Shown piece after piece: positions 14,028 to 21,778 of a stretch of DNA of 24,560 bases. The notes below the pieces were generated by a model. That model was not told the DNA's origin, searched no databases, and saw nothing but the letters and a program-made list of their open reading frames with translations. The stretch spans positions 1-24,560 of the IMG/VR virus record IMGVR_UViG_3300047557_004450, one strand, 5' to 3'. The translations under genes were made by a program, and so were the position numbers. Source of the DNA: a virus. Position 1 is the first letter of the stretch. Every line of letters starts with the position of its first letter.

Positions 14028-14986
14028 TCACCAGCAGATCTATTTTCAACGAAAACATATTTTCCATGCTTAAAAATCCGGAACTTGTCAATAGTCATCT
14101 CGTTTTTGCTGTCGTAGGTAGCATTCAAAATACCATTTGCAAACTGTTCAATATGACCAATGGTAAAATTACAAACATGGTTTTTATCAAGGATTCTCAT
14201 AATTACGTTTTTCAAACGATTTAACCCTAGTTGTTTCATCTGAACCCAATCAATCTTATTATGGCTGACTTCAATCTTGGAATAATCCAAGTCAGCCAAC
14301 ACAATTGTTAATTCATATGCCTCTGACAAATGACGAATGCTTTTAATCGCATTTACATCTGCAATTTCAAATCGCTCTGAAATTACCGGATAAACATTAT
14401 TTCTAATGTAATTGCGATCAAATGAACTGTCTAAGTTACTGGGATCAGTAATAAACTGGACATTATTATCTGTTGCATACATTTCAATAATACTGCGAGT
14501 AATACTCAGCATGGGACGCACAAGATCAATATTTTTATCATACCAGCACGGCGTGGACTCCCCCATGCTCTTCAGACCTTTAATCCCACTACCACGAAAA
14601 AGCCTAAGCAAGAAGTTTTCAAATTGATCATTTGCATGATGTGCAAGAAGAATAGCATCGCACCCAACTTCACAGAACGCTTTGTATCTAGCCTCTCTTG
14701 CTGCATATTCTAGATTGTTATTAAGGCCAGACAGGCTTACTTTAGCTGACAAAAAATCAATCCCATATGCATCACACACATTTTTCACAAACGATTCCCA
14801 CTCAGAACTCTTTTCATGAATTCCATGATTGACATGCATTGCAGTAAATTTACACTTAAACTTATCTTTGTTAATAGAGATCCAGTGCAATAGAACCATA
14901 CTATCAACCCCACCACTAACTCCAATTACAACACGCTTTGCATTTTTAAGCAAAGATTGCATATGATTAACAGCAAGAATTGACAT
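14024..14986 (-). CDS. tilS: tRNA(Ile)-lysidine synthetase TilS
   Basis: TilS changes C34 of tRNA-Ile(CAU) to lysidine with ATP and lysine, so that the tRNA reads AUA instead of AUG. The 320-residue protein has the PP-loop SGGVDS at 24-29, MHVNHGIH, AHHANDQFENFLLRLFRGSG at about 115-134 and RPML, ITDPSN and RNYIRN further on. It covers the catalytic domain plus a short C-terminal part, so it is a compact form. The usual HHxDDQ is HHANDQ here, with Asn119 in place of Asp. GGAG lies 8 bases before the ATG. It follows the topoisomerase genes across alternating hairpin arms. It suits a phage whose genes use AUA codons often or that encodes its own tRNA-Ile(CAU), which is not in this window. Confidence 0.93.
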   Translation of the reverse strand: MSILAVNHMQSLLKNAKRVVIGVSGGVDSMVLLHWISINKDKFKCKFTAMHVNHGIHEKSSEWESFVKNVCDAYGIDFLSAKVSLSGLNNNLEYAAREARYKAFCEVGCDAILLAHHANDQFENFLLRLFRGSGIKGLKSMGESTPCWYDKNIDLVRPMLSITRSIIEMYATDNNVQFITDPSNLDSSFDRNYIRNNVYPVISERFEIADVNAIKSIRHLSEAYELTIVLADLDYSKIEVSHNKIDWVQMKQLGLNRLKNVIMRILDKNHVCNFTIGHIEQFANGILNATYDSKNEMTIDKFRIFKHGKYVFVENRSAGD

Positions 14987-15006
14987 TCTTAAAATCTCCT
15001 TTGAGC

Positions 15007-15047
15007 AAAGATACCATATATCTTAGAAAGATAAAAGTGTTATCTTT
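15007..15047 (-). repeat. Alternating complementary arms in the tilS leader
   Basis: Four short arms alternate: AAAGATA (15007-15013), TATCTT (15019-15024), AAAGATAA (15027-15034) and TTATCTTT (15040-15047). Neighbouring arms can pair in two exclusive ways. The last arm includes the stop codon of the upstream topoisomerase gene. No T-run follows, so a simple terminator is unlikely. Confidence 0.4.
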
Positions 15048-16392
15048 GTACTTTTGGAAGTTTTTTAAGGTGCAATACTTCTGCTCTGTAAATTGCTCTT
15101 AACTTTTCAGGACTTGAAACTACTGAATTGTATTCAGTAAGAGTATTTTTCAGTTCAGATATTTTGTTTATTACTTCATGATATTGATCTTCAGCCCATC
15201 GGTAACTGGGAAGACCGGCAATTCTGTCCTTTTGCTCTTCAGTAATATCAATCTTTCCAACAAACTTAGAAATTTTTTCAATAATTTCTTGTTTATTCTT
15301 GGCTTTCATTAAAAAACCAGGAAGATTGTGATCATAGCAGGCTTTTAGTGCTAGATTCCAATTCAATTCATGGGTGGTGTCCTGGATTAATTTATCAAAC
15401 CGAACTTTGTAAAATTTAAGTCTCCAGTTGACAAAATCTCTTATAAGATCATGAACGTTAGTAAACTGCTTGATATTTTTTCCATCATAGTCTAACAATA
15501 CAAGTCTTTCAGTATTTTTTGTTTTTAATTTTAAGAAATCAATTGCCTGTTCTACACTCCAATCTGCAATTGAACCTCGCTTAAAACGAACCTCAACATA
15601 AATTTCTTTTGTACTGCGGTCAACATATCCTTGAATTAATTCTTCCTCTTCAAACTTATTAAGACGCGCTTTAAATTTTTCCAGACTTAGATCTGGTGGT
15701 AACTCCGTAACGACTACTGAACTACCATCAATTGACGCTTTACCAAAAAATTCATATTGATTTTCACCTAATGCATTTGTTTTAACATGTAGAAAATCAT
15801 AACATGGAAGTAATTCAGGAAGTTTCTTTTTTTCATCTATTGCCGCAACAGTTGCATCAATCAATTCATTGAAGTTTCTTGGCAAAATTTCTGTGCTCCA
15901 ACCTACGGCAATACCACTGACGCCATTTAATAGAACCACAGGTATTAACGGTAGAAAATGTAATGGTTCCATAACAGATCCATCATAATTTTCTTTAAGA
16001 GGAATAATATCAAAATCTTGATAAATTAGATTTTCAGTGTATACATTTTTCTTTACATATGTATAACGAGGCGCACCCCAATTGTCAGGCCCAACTCTAG
16101 TGCCAAATGCTCCAATTCCACTAAGCAATGGTATATTGTTACAATATGGTGCAGCCATCAACGATATTGTATCACATGCGGCTGCATCTCCATGCAAATA
16201 TTTGTTACTACTAATCATAGTACCAGCCAACGATATCGTTTTAATTTTATCAGACATGGGTTTTATGACATCCAAAGCTTTTCTTTGAGCATCCTTCAGC
16301 CCATCACTTATGCTGGGGATACCACGACTTTTACACACGTAGATACTGTATTCTCTACTTGAAGATGTAATAAAGTCAGTTGTTGTAGACAT
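15040..16392 (-). CDS. Type II DNA topoisomerase, DNA-cutting subunit (T4 gp52-like)
   Basis: The 450-residue protein is the GyrA/ParC-like breakage subunit in the short phage form; T4 gp52 is similar in length. Landmarks are GIPSISDGLKDAQRKAL near residues 24-40, HGDAAACDTISLMA at about 67-80, LLSGIGAFGTR, and GAPRYTYV with the DNA-linking tyrosine (about residue 110). GIAVGWSTEILPRN follows, and a long helical C-terminal half ends without the beta-pinwheel domain of GyrA. It works with the ATPase subunit at 17110-18996 to relieve twist during replication. Its ATG overlaps the stop of a 57-residue gene (TAATG). Confidence 0.92.
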   Translation of the reverse strand: MSTTTDFITSSSREYSIYVCKSRGIPSISDGLKDAQRKALDVIKPMSDKIKTISLAGTMISSNKYLHGDAAACDTISLMAAPYCNNIPLLSGIGAFGTRVGPDNWGAPRYTYVKKNVYTENLIYQDFDIIPLKENYDGSVMEPLHFLPLIPVVLLNGVSGIAVGWSTEILPRNFNELIDATVAAIDEKKKLPELLPCYDFLHVKTNALGENQYEFFGKASIDGSSVVVTELPPDLSLEKFKARLNKFEEEELIQGYVDRSTKEIYVEVRFKRGSIADWSVEQAIDFLKLKTKNTERLVLLDYDGKNIKQFTNVHDLIRDFVNWRLKFYKVRFDKLIQDTTHELNWNLALKACYDHNLPGFLMKAKNKQEIIEKISKFVGKIDITEEQKDRIAGLPSYRWAEDQYHEVINKISELKNTLTEYNSVVSSPEKLRAIYRAEVLHLKKLPKVQR

Positions 16393-16565
16393 TATTCAAT
16401 TACCTCTCTGGATGAACACCATGACGATCTCATCCAATTTTTGATTTTTAATTTTGTATCAGAAGATAGATCATTAAAATCTTGGTCAAATTTTTCTGAT
16501 CTTATAATTAGATTGTTATCGTCTTTGAAATATTCTTCAAAACTTGCGTATCTTAATGTATTCAC
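16392..16565 (-). CDS. Small hypothetical protein coupled to topoisomerase
   Basis: This 57-residue ORF starts with GTG at 16565, overlapping the previous stop as GTGA, with GGAG 9 bases upstream. It ends in TAATG, overlapping the topoisomerase start. The sequence is charged, with FEEYFKDD near the start and a Trp-rich end (NWMRSSWCSS). Overlaps on both sides and a good ribosome-binding site argue that it is real. No family is recognised; it may be a topoisomerase accessory factor, which is only a guess from position. Confidence 0.65.
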   Translation of the reverse strand: MNTLRYASFEEYFKDDNNLIIRSEKFDQDFNDLSSDTKLKIKNWMRSSWCSSREVIE

Positions 16566-16879
16566 TGTTTAGGACTCCACAATTTTGCCCATTTTAAAAC
16601 GTTAGGTAATTCATCTTCATACGGACAAATTACTGCACATGATGGTCTACCATTTAATGTTTTGTTTTCATGTCCAAGATGCACTTTAGGAAGCTGTGAT
16701 ATTTTTTCAAATTCTTTAAGATTTACTCTGATCACACATTTCCTAAATGACTCTTTATACCATTTTTGATATGATGGGTCTTCCTTAAACTTTTCATGAG
16801 CCGCCAAAACTGAATGAGCAACCAGGGTTGGTGCCATATAGTCAGGAAAATCATCCGCAATGGCAATATATAATTTCAT
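16562..16879 (-). CDS. Small conserved-looking protein, possibly peptidyl-tRNA hydrolase 2-like
   Basis: The 105-residue protein has a layout reminiscent of archaeal/eukaryotic peptidyl-tRNA hydrolase 2: an N-terminal strand (KLYIAIADD), a helix with TLVAHSVLAAHEKF, a Trp before the second strand (KCVIRVNLKEFEKI) and a last strand (CAVICPYEDE) before the terminal helix. However, the GKxxAQ motif with the catalytic lysine is absent, so it may be inactive or belong to another family. It overlaps its neighbours on both sides (ATGA and GTGA), inside the topoisomerase operon. The family call is weak; the gene itself is secure. Confidence 0.65.
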   Translation of the reverse strand: MKLYIAIADDFPDYMAPTLVAHSVLAAHEKFKEDPSYQKWYKESFRKCVIRVNLKEFEKISQLPKVHLGHENKTLNGRPSCAVICPYEDELPNVLKWAKLWSPKQ

Positions 16880-17091
16880 TCCTTATTCCTACACATCTCA
16901 TGTATTTCGTCTAAGCTTTCGTGTACTGTAAAACTTGTAACACCACCATTAGGCATTCTTATTGTTGCTATTGTATTTGTATCTACAATCTCAACGTATA
17001 TCAAATCTTGAGTTCTAATTAGTATAGGGACAGTATCATACCAAAATTCTTTTCCATTATTAACTACAACTTTTTTTGTCAATTTTAACAT
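16876..17091 (-). CDS. Small hypothetical protein in the topoisomerase operon
   Basis: The 71-residue protein is predicted to be mostly beta strands (KLTKKVVVNNG, FWYDTVPILIRT, LIYVEIVD, TIATIRMPNGG) followed by a C-terminal helix. AAGGA lies 5 bases before the ATG. Its stop overlaps the next start as ATGA. No family or motif is recognised, and it has no signal peptide or membrane segment. Its place just after the topoisomerase ATPase gene suggests co-expression with replication genes. Confidence 0.65.
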   Translation of the reverse strand: MLKLTKKVVVNNGKEFWYDTVPILIRTQDLIYVEIVDTNTIATIRMPNGGVTSFTVHESLDEIHEMCRNKE

Positions 17092-17109
17092 GAATTTCCT
17101 TTTTATATC

Positions 17110-18996
17110 TTAAGAAAGAGCAATCCAGGCTTTACGATCATCTGCTCGGTCACCATTGAAAATTAGGTCAAGAGCTTCACCCAAGTTGCCATCATCAATT
17201 ATAGGCACAAGTTTAGGATTTGACAAGCTATGTATCCAATCTGTTTCTTCTAGACTACCTAGCCCCTTTGCGCGAGTTGGTTTTGGACAGCCTTTCCAAT
17301 CACTTGGAGTATATTTGTGATAATCATCAGAGTACCAATAATAACGTTTTTTACCTTTCTCCTGTATGATAAAAGGAGTTTGAAAAGCATAAAATACTGG
17401 TTCTTGAGATTTATCAAATAATTCAGGCCAGTGTAAGTAAAAAAAGTTAACTAAAAGCGCAGTAATATTAGCACCATCTGGGTCTTGGTCTGCCGCCAAA
17501 TAAATTTTTCCATACCTTAATTCTGATCTGTTAACTTTTTGTCCTAGTGACACACCAATAGCAGCCATAAGATCTGTTATTATTTGATTTTCAATAATTG
17601 TTTTATTACTTTCTCCACGGACATTAAGAATTTTTCCGCGAAGAGGCAGAGAACCATGTATTTCCGGATCACGAACAGCAGAAATCATAGTACTTGCACT
17701 ATCACCCTCACATAAGAATAATATGCATTTACTTCTATCTCTGCCATTAGCATCAAGCAGTTTTGGTATTTTATTACGGAGAAGCTTTCTGCTTAATTTT
17801 GCAAGTTCAGCATTGTCTTTCTTTTGTGTTCTTTCAGCGCATTTTTTGAAAATGCTTTCAACCCACTCTTTATTTTGTTTTATGATGCTTTTAAATAGGT
17901 CTTCGTCACTGAGTGTGTCAGTTATAAACTTAGATACTTCATCGTTAATTAGTCTAGTTTTGCTTTGACTGTCAAAATTTGGCGCATGCATGCTTGTTGT
18001 ATTATATATTAACAACCCTTCTGCAATATCAGATCTGTTAGGAACTAAATTACGCCTTTTGCTTTCTTTTTCTAGAGCTTTAAGCAATCCTCCAAAAAAT
18101 AGTCTTTTAAAAATATCAATGTGCTGCCCACCATTAAATGCAGGTATATCATTTACAGTACTATGAATATATTCACCATCTGGTTGAAAATTAGGCAGTA
18201 AATAATAAAAACTTTTGAAATTTCCTGAAATAACATCAATCTTTATGATTGGTTGATTATCAAAAAAAGTCTTTTCTAGATTTTTTTTGACTTCAACTTT
18301 TTGACCGTTTAACGTAAATTTAATCTTCGGATGATTAGCCGCTATTTCAAATATTCTTGCCTCAATAAATTTCAAGGGTACAGTGGCATTTGGAAAAACA
18401 GTTTGACTTAAAGTAAAGGTTGCAGTTGTCCCCCGTCTTCCATTATTTGATGTAATTTTTGGTCTGCCAACATTAAGATCAGGGAAAATATCTGTACCTT
18501 CGCTGAATGTCTGAACAAATCGTTTACCATCCCTGATAATATCAATTGTAAAACTTTCACTACAACTAACCACTACGCTAGCACCTATACCATTAGTGCC
18601 TCTGACTTCTTCTCTAGTTCCAAAGTTTCGGCCAGCTCTAGCCTGTGTAAGTGCCAGAGTTGCTTTATGCATTTTTTCTGTATCATCATAATCTATTGGA
18701 ATACCCCTGCCATCATCACTTACGGAAAAATAAAGTTTTGATGGATTATATTCAACATCTATTTTGGATCCATGGTTATGTCCTATAACTTCATCTAGAG
18801 CGTTATCTAGAATCTCGCGAAAGGCACAGTATACAGCGGGAGTCCATGTTGTTTCTTCAGCAACAAGACGACTTCCATCCCAGTTTATGATTGTTTGGGT
18901 ATGAAGGTTTCGACTACCCAAATACATTTCTGTACGTAAGCGGTGATGTTGTGTATCTGTTAGTTTTACGATTTCATCAGACTGATTTTTTTTCAT
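17110..18996 (-). CDS. Type II DNA topoisomerase, ATPase subunit (T4 gp39/60-like)
   Basis: This GyrB/ParE-like subunit binds ATP and drives strand passage. The chosen ATG at 18996 gives 628 residues and has AGG 6 bases upstream; a TTG at 19023 lacks a ribosome-binding site. Motifs in order: REILDNALDE (GHKL ATP site), DDGRGIPID, GTNGIGAS, the transducer region, then the TOPRIM part with CEGDSAS, PLRGKILNV and DQDPDG. In T4 this chain is split into gp39 and gp60; here it is one ORF. Three small genes separate it from the cutting subunit. A terminator-like hairpin lies just upstream at 19022-19054, so a promoter may lie in or after it, but none is clear. Confidence 0.93.
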   Translation of the reverse strand: MKKNQSDEIVKLTDTQHHRLRTEMYLGSRNLHTQTIINWDGSRLVAEETTWTPAVYCAFREILDNALDEVIGHNHGSKIDVEYNPSKLYFSVSDDGRGIPIDYDDTEKMHKATLALTQARAGRNFGTREEVRGTNGIGASVVVSCSESFTIDIIRDGKRFVQTFSEGTDIFPDLNVGRPKITSNNGRRGTTATFTLSQTVFPNATVPLKFIEARIFEIAANHPKIKFTLNGQKVEVKKNLEKTFFDNQPIIKIDVISGNFKSFYYLLPNFQPDGEYIHSTVNDIPAFNGGQHIDIFKRLFFGGLLKALEKESKRRNLVPNRSDIAEGLLIYNTTSMHAPNFDSQSKTRLINDEVSKFITDTLSDEDLFKSIIKQNKEWVESIFKKCAERTQKKDNAELAKLSRKLLRNKIPKLLDANGRDRSKCILFLCEGDSASTMISAVRDPEIHGSLPLRGKILNVRGESNKTIIENQIITDLMAAIGVSLGQKVNRSELRYGKIYLAADQDPDGANITALLVNFFYLHWPELFDKSQEPVFYAFQTPFIIQEKGKKRYYWYSDDYHKYTPSDWKGCPKPTRAKGLGSLEETDWIHSLSNPKLVPIIDDGNLGEALDLIFNGDRADDRKAWIALS

Positions 18997-19021
18997 GGGA
19001 TACCTATTTAACTGTCTATAC

Positions 19022-19054
19022 AAAAATAACGAGAAGTTTACACCCCTCGTTATT
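19022..19054 (-). terminator. Rho-independent terminator after the BI-1-like gene
   Basis: On the minus strand AATAACGAG and CTCGTTATT form a 9-base-pair stem around a 12-base loop, with five T bases next. It lies about 90 bases after the stop of the membrane protein gene and just before the topoisomerase ATPase gene. Confidence 0.65.
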
Positions 19055-19141
19055 CTTGTTAGTTATGCTTGCACAAGTTCTGTGAGAGATTCAAGACTTA
19101 TGCACTTCAGCAACCGTTACTACTTGGTTGCCTATCTGCTT

Positions 19142-19846
19142 TCACTTCCGTTCTCCGAGAAGTTGCAGCAGACTTATGAAGATATTAACGCAATCTAGGT
19201 ACAATGTCAAGGCTCCAAAAATACTGCTTTTTTCAGGGGAATCAAACCCATAAACCTCTCCATTTGACAAATACTCTTCTTTAAGCTTTTGTGTATCATA
19301 TGCTGTAAGGCCAGTAAATGCAATTACACCGACAACTGAAATGATCCAGCTAAGTATTGAACTGGCCAAAAATATATTTACAACACTGGCTATGATTAAG
19401 CCAAAAACACCCATAATTAAAAAACTACCCATACTAGTCAAGTCTCTGCCTGTGGTATATCCATACAAACTTGCAGATGCAAATGTAGCAGCAGTTATAA
19501 AAAACACTTTGGCAATACTAGTACTAGTATAAACAACAAAAATTGATGACATACTTAGCCCCATAAGTGCAGAAAATGCCATAAATAAAGCAAATGCAAC
19601 TTTAATACTGAAATTTTTCATAACAAATGGCATAGCCAGAATTAATAGTAATGGTGAAAAAACAAACAAATACCAAATTGGCGTTGTCATCAACGGTTGC
19701 AAAATAAAGCTTGAAATATACGCGACTACTCCTGTCACAGCAAGTGCTATAGACATATTGTTATAGACACCTAACATCCAGGATCGTAATCCCATATCAA
19801 TAGTTTTTGGATCAACTGAAACTTGGGGATATGCTTCGTTATACAT
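19142..19846 (-). CDS. Bax inhibitor-1/YbhL-like membrane protein
   Basis: The 234-residue protein has about seven hydrophobic segments between residues 30 and 232, a soluble N-terminus of about 20 residues, and the family signature near the end (GLTAYDTQKLKEEY, then LTLYLDCVNIFISLLQLLG). Bacterial members (YbhL, YccA type) lie in the inner membrane; some leak calcium or protons and one, YccA, inhibits the FtsH protease. The start MGLRSWMLGVYNNM is close to alphaproteobacterial homologues. A strong AGGAG site and a good sigma70-like promoter (19890-19917) precede it, and a terminator follows, so it seems to be its own unit, probably expressed early. The role in infection is unknown; membrane stabilisation or FtsH control are options. 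Confidence 0.88.
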   Translation of the reverse strand: MYNEAYPQVSVDPKTIDMGLRSWMLGVYNNMSIALAVTGVVAYISSFILQPLMTTPIWYLFVFSPLLLILAMPFVMKNFSIKVAFALFMAFSALMGLSMSSIFVVYTSTSIAKVFFITAATFASASLYGYTTGRDLTSMGSFLIMGVFGLIIASVVNIFLASSILSWIISVVGVIAFTGLTAYDTQKLKEEYLSNGEVYGFDSPEKSSIFGALTLYLDCVNIFISLLQLLGERK

Positions 19847-19889
19847 GTAGGATTCTCCTCTTCTTTACGAGCAAGTAATACTATATAAC

Positions 19890-19917
19890 ATTATAATCGG
19901 AATTTCAATCCTGTCAG
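19890..19917 (-). promoter_or_regulatory. Sigma70-like promoter for the BI-1-like gene
   Basis: On the minus strand CTGACA (19912-19917) and a perfect TATAAT (19890-19895) are 16 bases apart. The predicted start leaves a leader of about 35 bases with AGGAG before the ATG at 19846. Confidence 0.6.
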
Positions 19918-19927
19918 AAAAAAAATT

Positions 19928-19935
19928 CATAAATA
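19928..19935 (+). promoter_or_regulatory. Possible late octamer directly before the kinase-like gene
   Basis: CATAAATA on the plus strand ends 5 bases before the ATG at 19941. A late start point at the usual distance would fall at the ATG, so the mRNA would be leaderless; no ribosome-binding site is seen either. This could be a chance match. Confidence 0.35.
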
Positions 19936-19940
19936 ATGCT

Positions 19941-20576
19941 ATGTTGATTAAAGAAATCACAATTCGTCATGAATTAAGCAGGTCAGAGGCACCAGACGAC
20001 ATCACAACTATTTTAAAGAGTTACGGATGGAAACACCTTGGAACTGGGTTTGAAGCTAGTGTTTTTGAACATCCAAAGTGTTCGTATGTTTTAAAAATCT
20101 ACTTAAAAAGCAGTCTATACACTTTATTTGTGAGTCAGGTTCAAAAACACAATAACATACATTTTCCAAAATTTCTAAGTGCCGACAAAAAGATACCAGG
20201 GGCACCAAACTGGAGATGTATTCGTATGGAAAAGCTTTCTCCACTTACAAAAGAACAAGTTCTTAATTTTTACTTACCAGAAATGTACTTTATGGTTGAA
20301 AAACTACTTCAACTTGGAATAAAAAGGGGATTAGCAGGATTCAATAAGGATTTGGTAAAAATAGCGTATGAACAATTTGGGTTGAATTGGTCACCTTTCG
20401 TACCTGATCAAGGAAAAATTTGGAAATTTTTGAATAAACCATCAAACGAATGGCAAGAAGCTGTAGGAGTTGTGGCTAGTTTAGCTAAAGAAATTGGCGA
20501 GTATTCGTTGGACATACATGATGGAAATCTTATGTTACGAGACAAAACATTGGTTATAATTGATCCAATTGCCTAA
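19941..20576 (+). CDS. Kinase-like (aminoglycoside-phosphotransferase-type fold) protein
   Basis: The 211-residue protein carries marks of a protein-kinase-like fold. GTGFEASVF at 34-42 looks like the glycine-rich loop, VLKIYL has a Lys52 in the ATP-anchoring position, and near the end DIHDGNLML gives Asp191, His193 and Asn196 in a DxHxxN motif like that of aminoglycoside phosphotransferases, followed by a metal-binding Asp208 in IIDP. The C-terminal lobe stops right after this aspartate, so it is shorter than typical kinases. Target is unknown: it could be a protein, a small molecule or a nucleic acid. It is the third plus-strand gene and has no visible ribosome-binding site. Its end meets the converging 87-residue gene with a 2-base gap. 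Confidence 0.65.
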   Translation: MLIKEITIRHELSRSEAPDDITTILKSYGWKHLGTGFEASVFEHPKCSYVLKIYLKSSLYTLFVSQVQKHNNIHFPKFLSADKKIPGAPNWRCIRMEKLSPLTKEQVLNFYLPEMYFMVEKLLQLGIKRGLAGFNKDLVKIAYEQFGLNWSPFVPDQGKIWKFLNKPSNEWQEAVGVVASLAKEIGEYSLDIHDGNLMLRDKTLVIIDPIA

Positions 20577-20578
20577 GG

Positions 20579-20842
20579 TCACAGATATTCTTCCCAAACC
20601 ATACGATAGAAAACATAGTCGTCTTTATTTTCAATGTAAACCATACCCATACTACCGGTAATATCAGTATCATCCCAATAATAGCTGTCGTTCACATTTG
20701 ATTCTAACCAGGACTTGATTTCTTCCCTGGTTTTTCCTTTTGGAGTGGAAACAGAATGCCACGTCTCCGTAACTTCTTTTAGCTTGGTTCTCATTTCCAT
20801 TCTCATTTCACGTAATGCATAATATTTTTCAGCAGAATTCAT
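20579..20842 (-). CDS. Small hypothetical protein downstream of agmatinase
   Basis: The chosen ATG at 20842 gives 87 residues, with GGAG 5 bases upstream; a GTG at 20845 is too close to that site. The first 30 residues form a charged helix rich in Arg, Glu and Lys; the end is Tyr/Asp/Trp-rich. No family, signal peptide or membrane segment is recognised. It lies 15 bases after the agmatinase gene, so it may be co-expressed with it. It could be a polyamine-related accessory protein, but only position suggests this. Confidence 0.65.
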   Translation of the reverse strand: MNSAEKYYALREMRMEMRTKLKEVTETWHSVSTPKGKTREEIKSWLESNVNDSYYWDDTDITGSMGMVYIENKDDYVFYRMVWEEYL

Positions 20843-20857
20843 CACAACTCCAGCATG

Positions 20858-21778
20858 TTATTGATCATTGTAAATATTTTGACTGAGATATTGCCATACA
20901 AATGTAGCTGCTGCCAAACTAGTTATTTCAGCATGGTCATAAGCAGGTGCAACTTCACAGCAGTCCATGCCTACCCAATTGATATGTTTTCGACCCATGT
21001 TTTGTTGCCCCAGACAAGTAATCAATTCTTTCAACCAAATCGTAGATAACCCACCTATTTCAGGTGTACCTGTACCTGGAGCAAATGCTGGGTCTAAACA
21101 ATCAATATCTAGACTTAGATAACAAGGTTTTTTAGATATATGATCTTTTATAAAATCACTCATGACTTCTGGTGAACGATTCATGGCACTCATAGCTGAA
21201 ATAGTTTTACCTCCTAAATTAGAAAGGTAATTTAAGTCTTTTTTATCTGCAGGACTACGAATTCCAATACTAATTGTAGTTTTTGCATCTACAATACCCT
21301 CTTCAATAGCATTATACAACCACGTTCCATGCCCATATTTTTGACCAAAATGGTTTGACCATGTGTCACAGTGAGCATCAAAATGTATTATACTAATCTT
21401 GTCTTTGACCGTGTCTTTAAGACCTCTTAACACGCCCAGTGTGGTTAAATGATCTCCACCAAGAACAACAATGTTACTACGGTACTTTTTAATACTATCT
21501 TCAATAACATTAAGACTATTTTCTACATTTCCAGATGGTATTGGTATATCTCCAGAATCTCCTGTAAACTCCGAAATGTTTACAGGATATCTGGTGTTCT
21601 GTCCATCTGTAAGCATCATGCTTGCATTTCGTATAGAGTTAGGCCCCATACGAGCACCACTTCTGTACGTGGTTGCAGTATCCCATGGGGCACCAATAAC
21701 TACAAATTTCTGATCAACAAAGTTAGGAACGCCACAAAAGTTGCGTGTAGAACCATATTGATACGGAAGATGCATCAT
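20858..21778 (-). CDS. speB: Agmatinase/arginase-family ureohydrolase
   Basis: Members hydrolyse agmatine, arginine or related guanidino compounds, giving urea and, for agmatinase, putrescine. The 306 residues match SpeB length. The manganese-binding motifs are complete: GGDH, FDAHCD and SLDIDCLDPAFAPGTGTPE, followed by MDCCEVAPAYDHAEITSLAAA. The sequence around YRSGARMGPNSIR fits agmatinases better than arginases, but substrate choice is not certain from sequence alone. It couples by ATGA to the upstream 113-residue gene and is followed by an 87-residue gene. With the SpeD-like gene at 9587-10000 it points to phage control of polyamine supply. Confidence 0.88.
   Translation of the reverse strand: MMHLPYQYGSTRNFCGVPNFVDQKFVVIGAPWDTATTYRSGARMGPNSIRNASMMLTDGQNTRYPVNISEFTGDSGDIPIPSGNVENSLNVIEDSIKKYRSNIVVLGGDHLTTLGVLRGLKDTVKDKISIIHFDAHCDTWSNHFGQKYGHGTWLYNAIEEGIVDAKTTISIGIRSPADKKDLNYLSNLGGKTISAMSAMNRSPEVMSDFIKDHISKKPCYLSLDIDCLDPAFAPGTGTPEIGGLSTIWLKELITCLGQQNMGRKHINWVGMDCCEVAPAYDHAEITSLAAATFVWQYLSQNIYNDQ

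Noticed and set aside
18997-19023. TTG start nine codons upstream for the topoisomerase ATPase subunit
   Set aside because: No ribosome-binding site precedes it and it falls next to the terminator hairpin; the ATG at 18996 is better.
18891-19198. Plus-strand ORFs between the topoisomerase and BI-1-like genes
   Set aside because: They run across the terminator hairpin and into coding sequence on the other strand, with no supporting signals.
19580-19587. CATAAATA on the plus strand inside the BI-1-like gene
   Set aside because: No plus-strand gene starts within a plausible distance.
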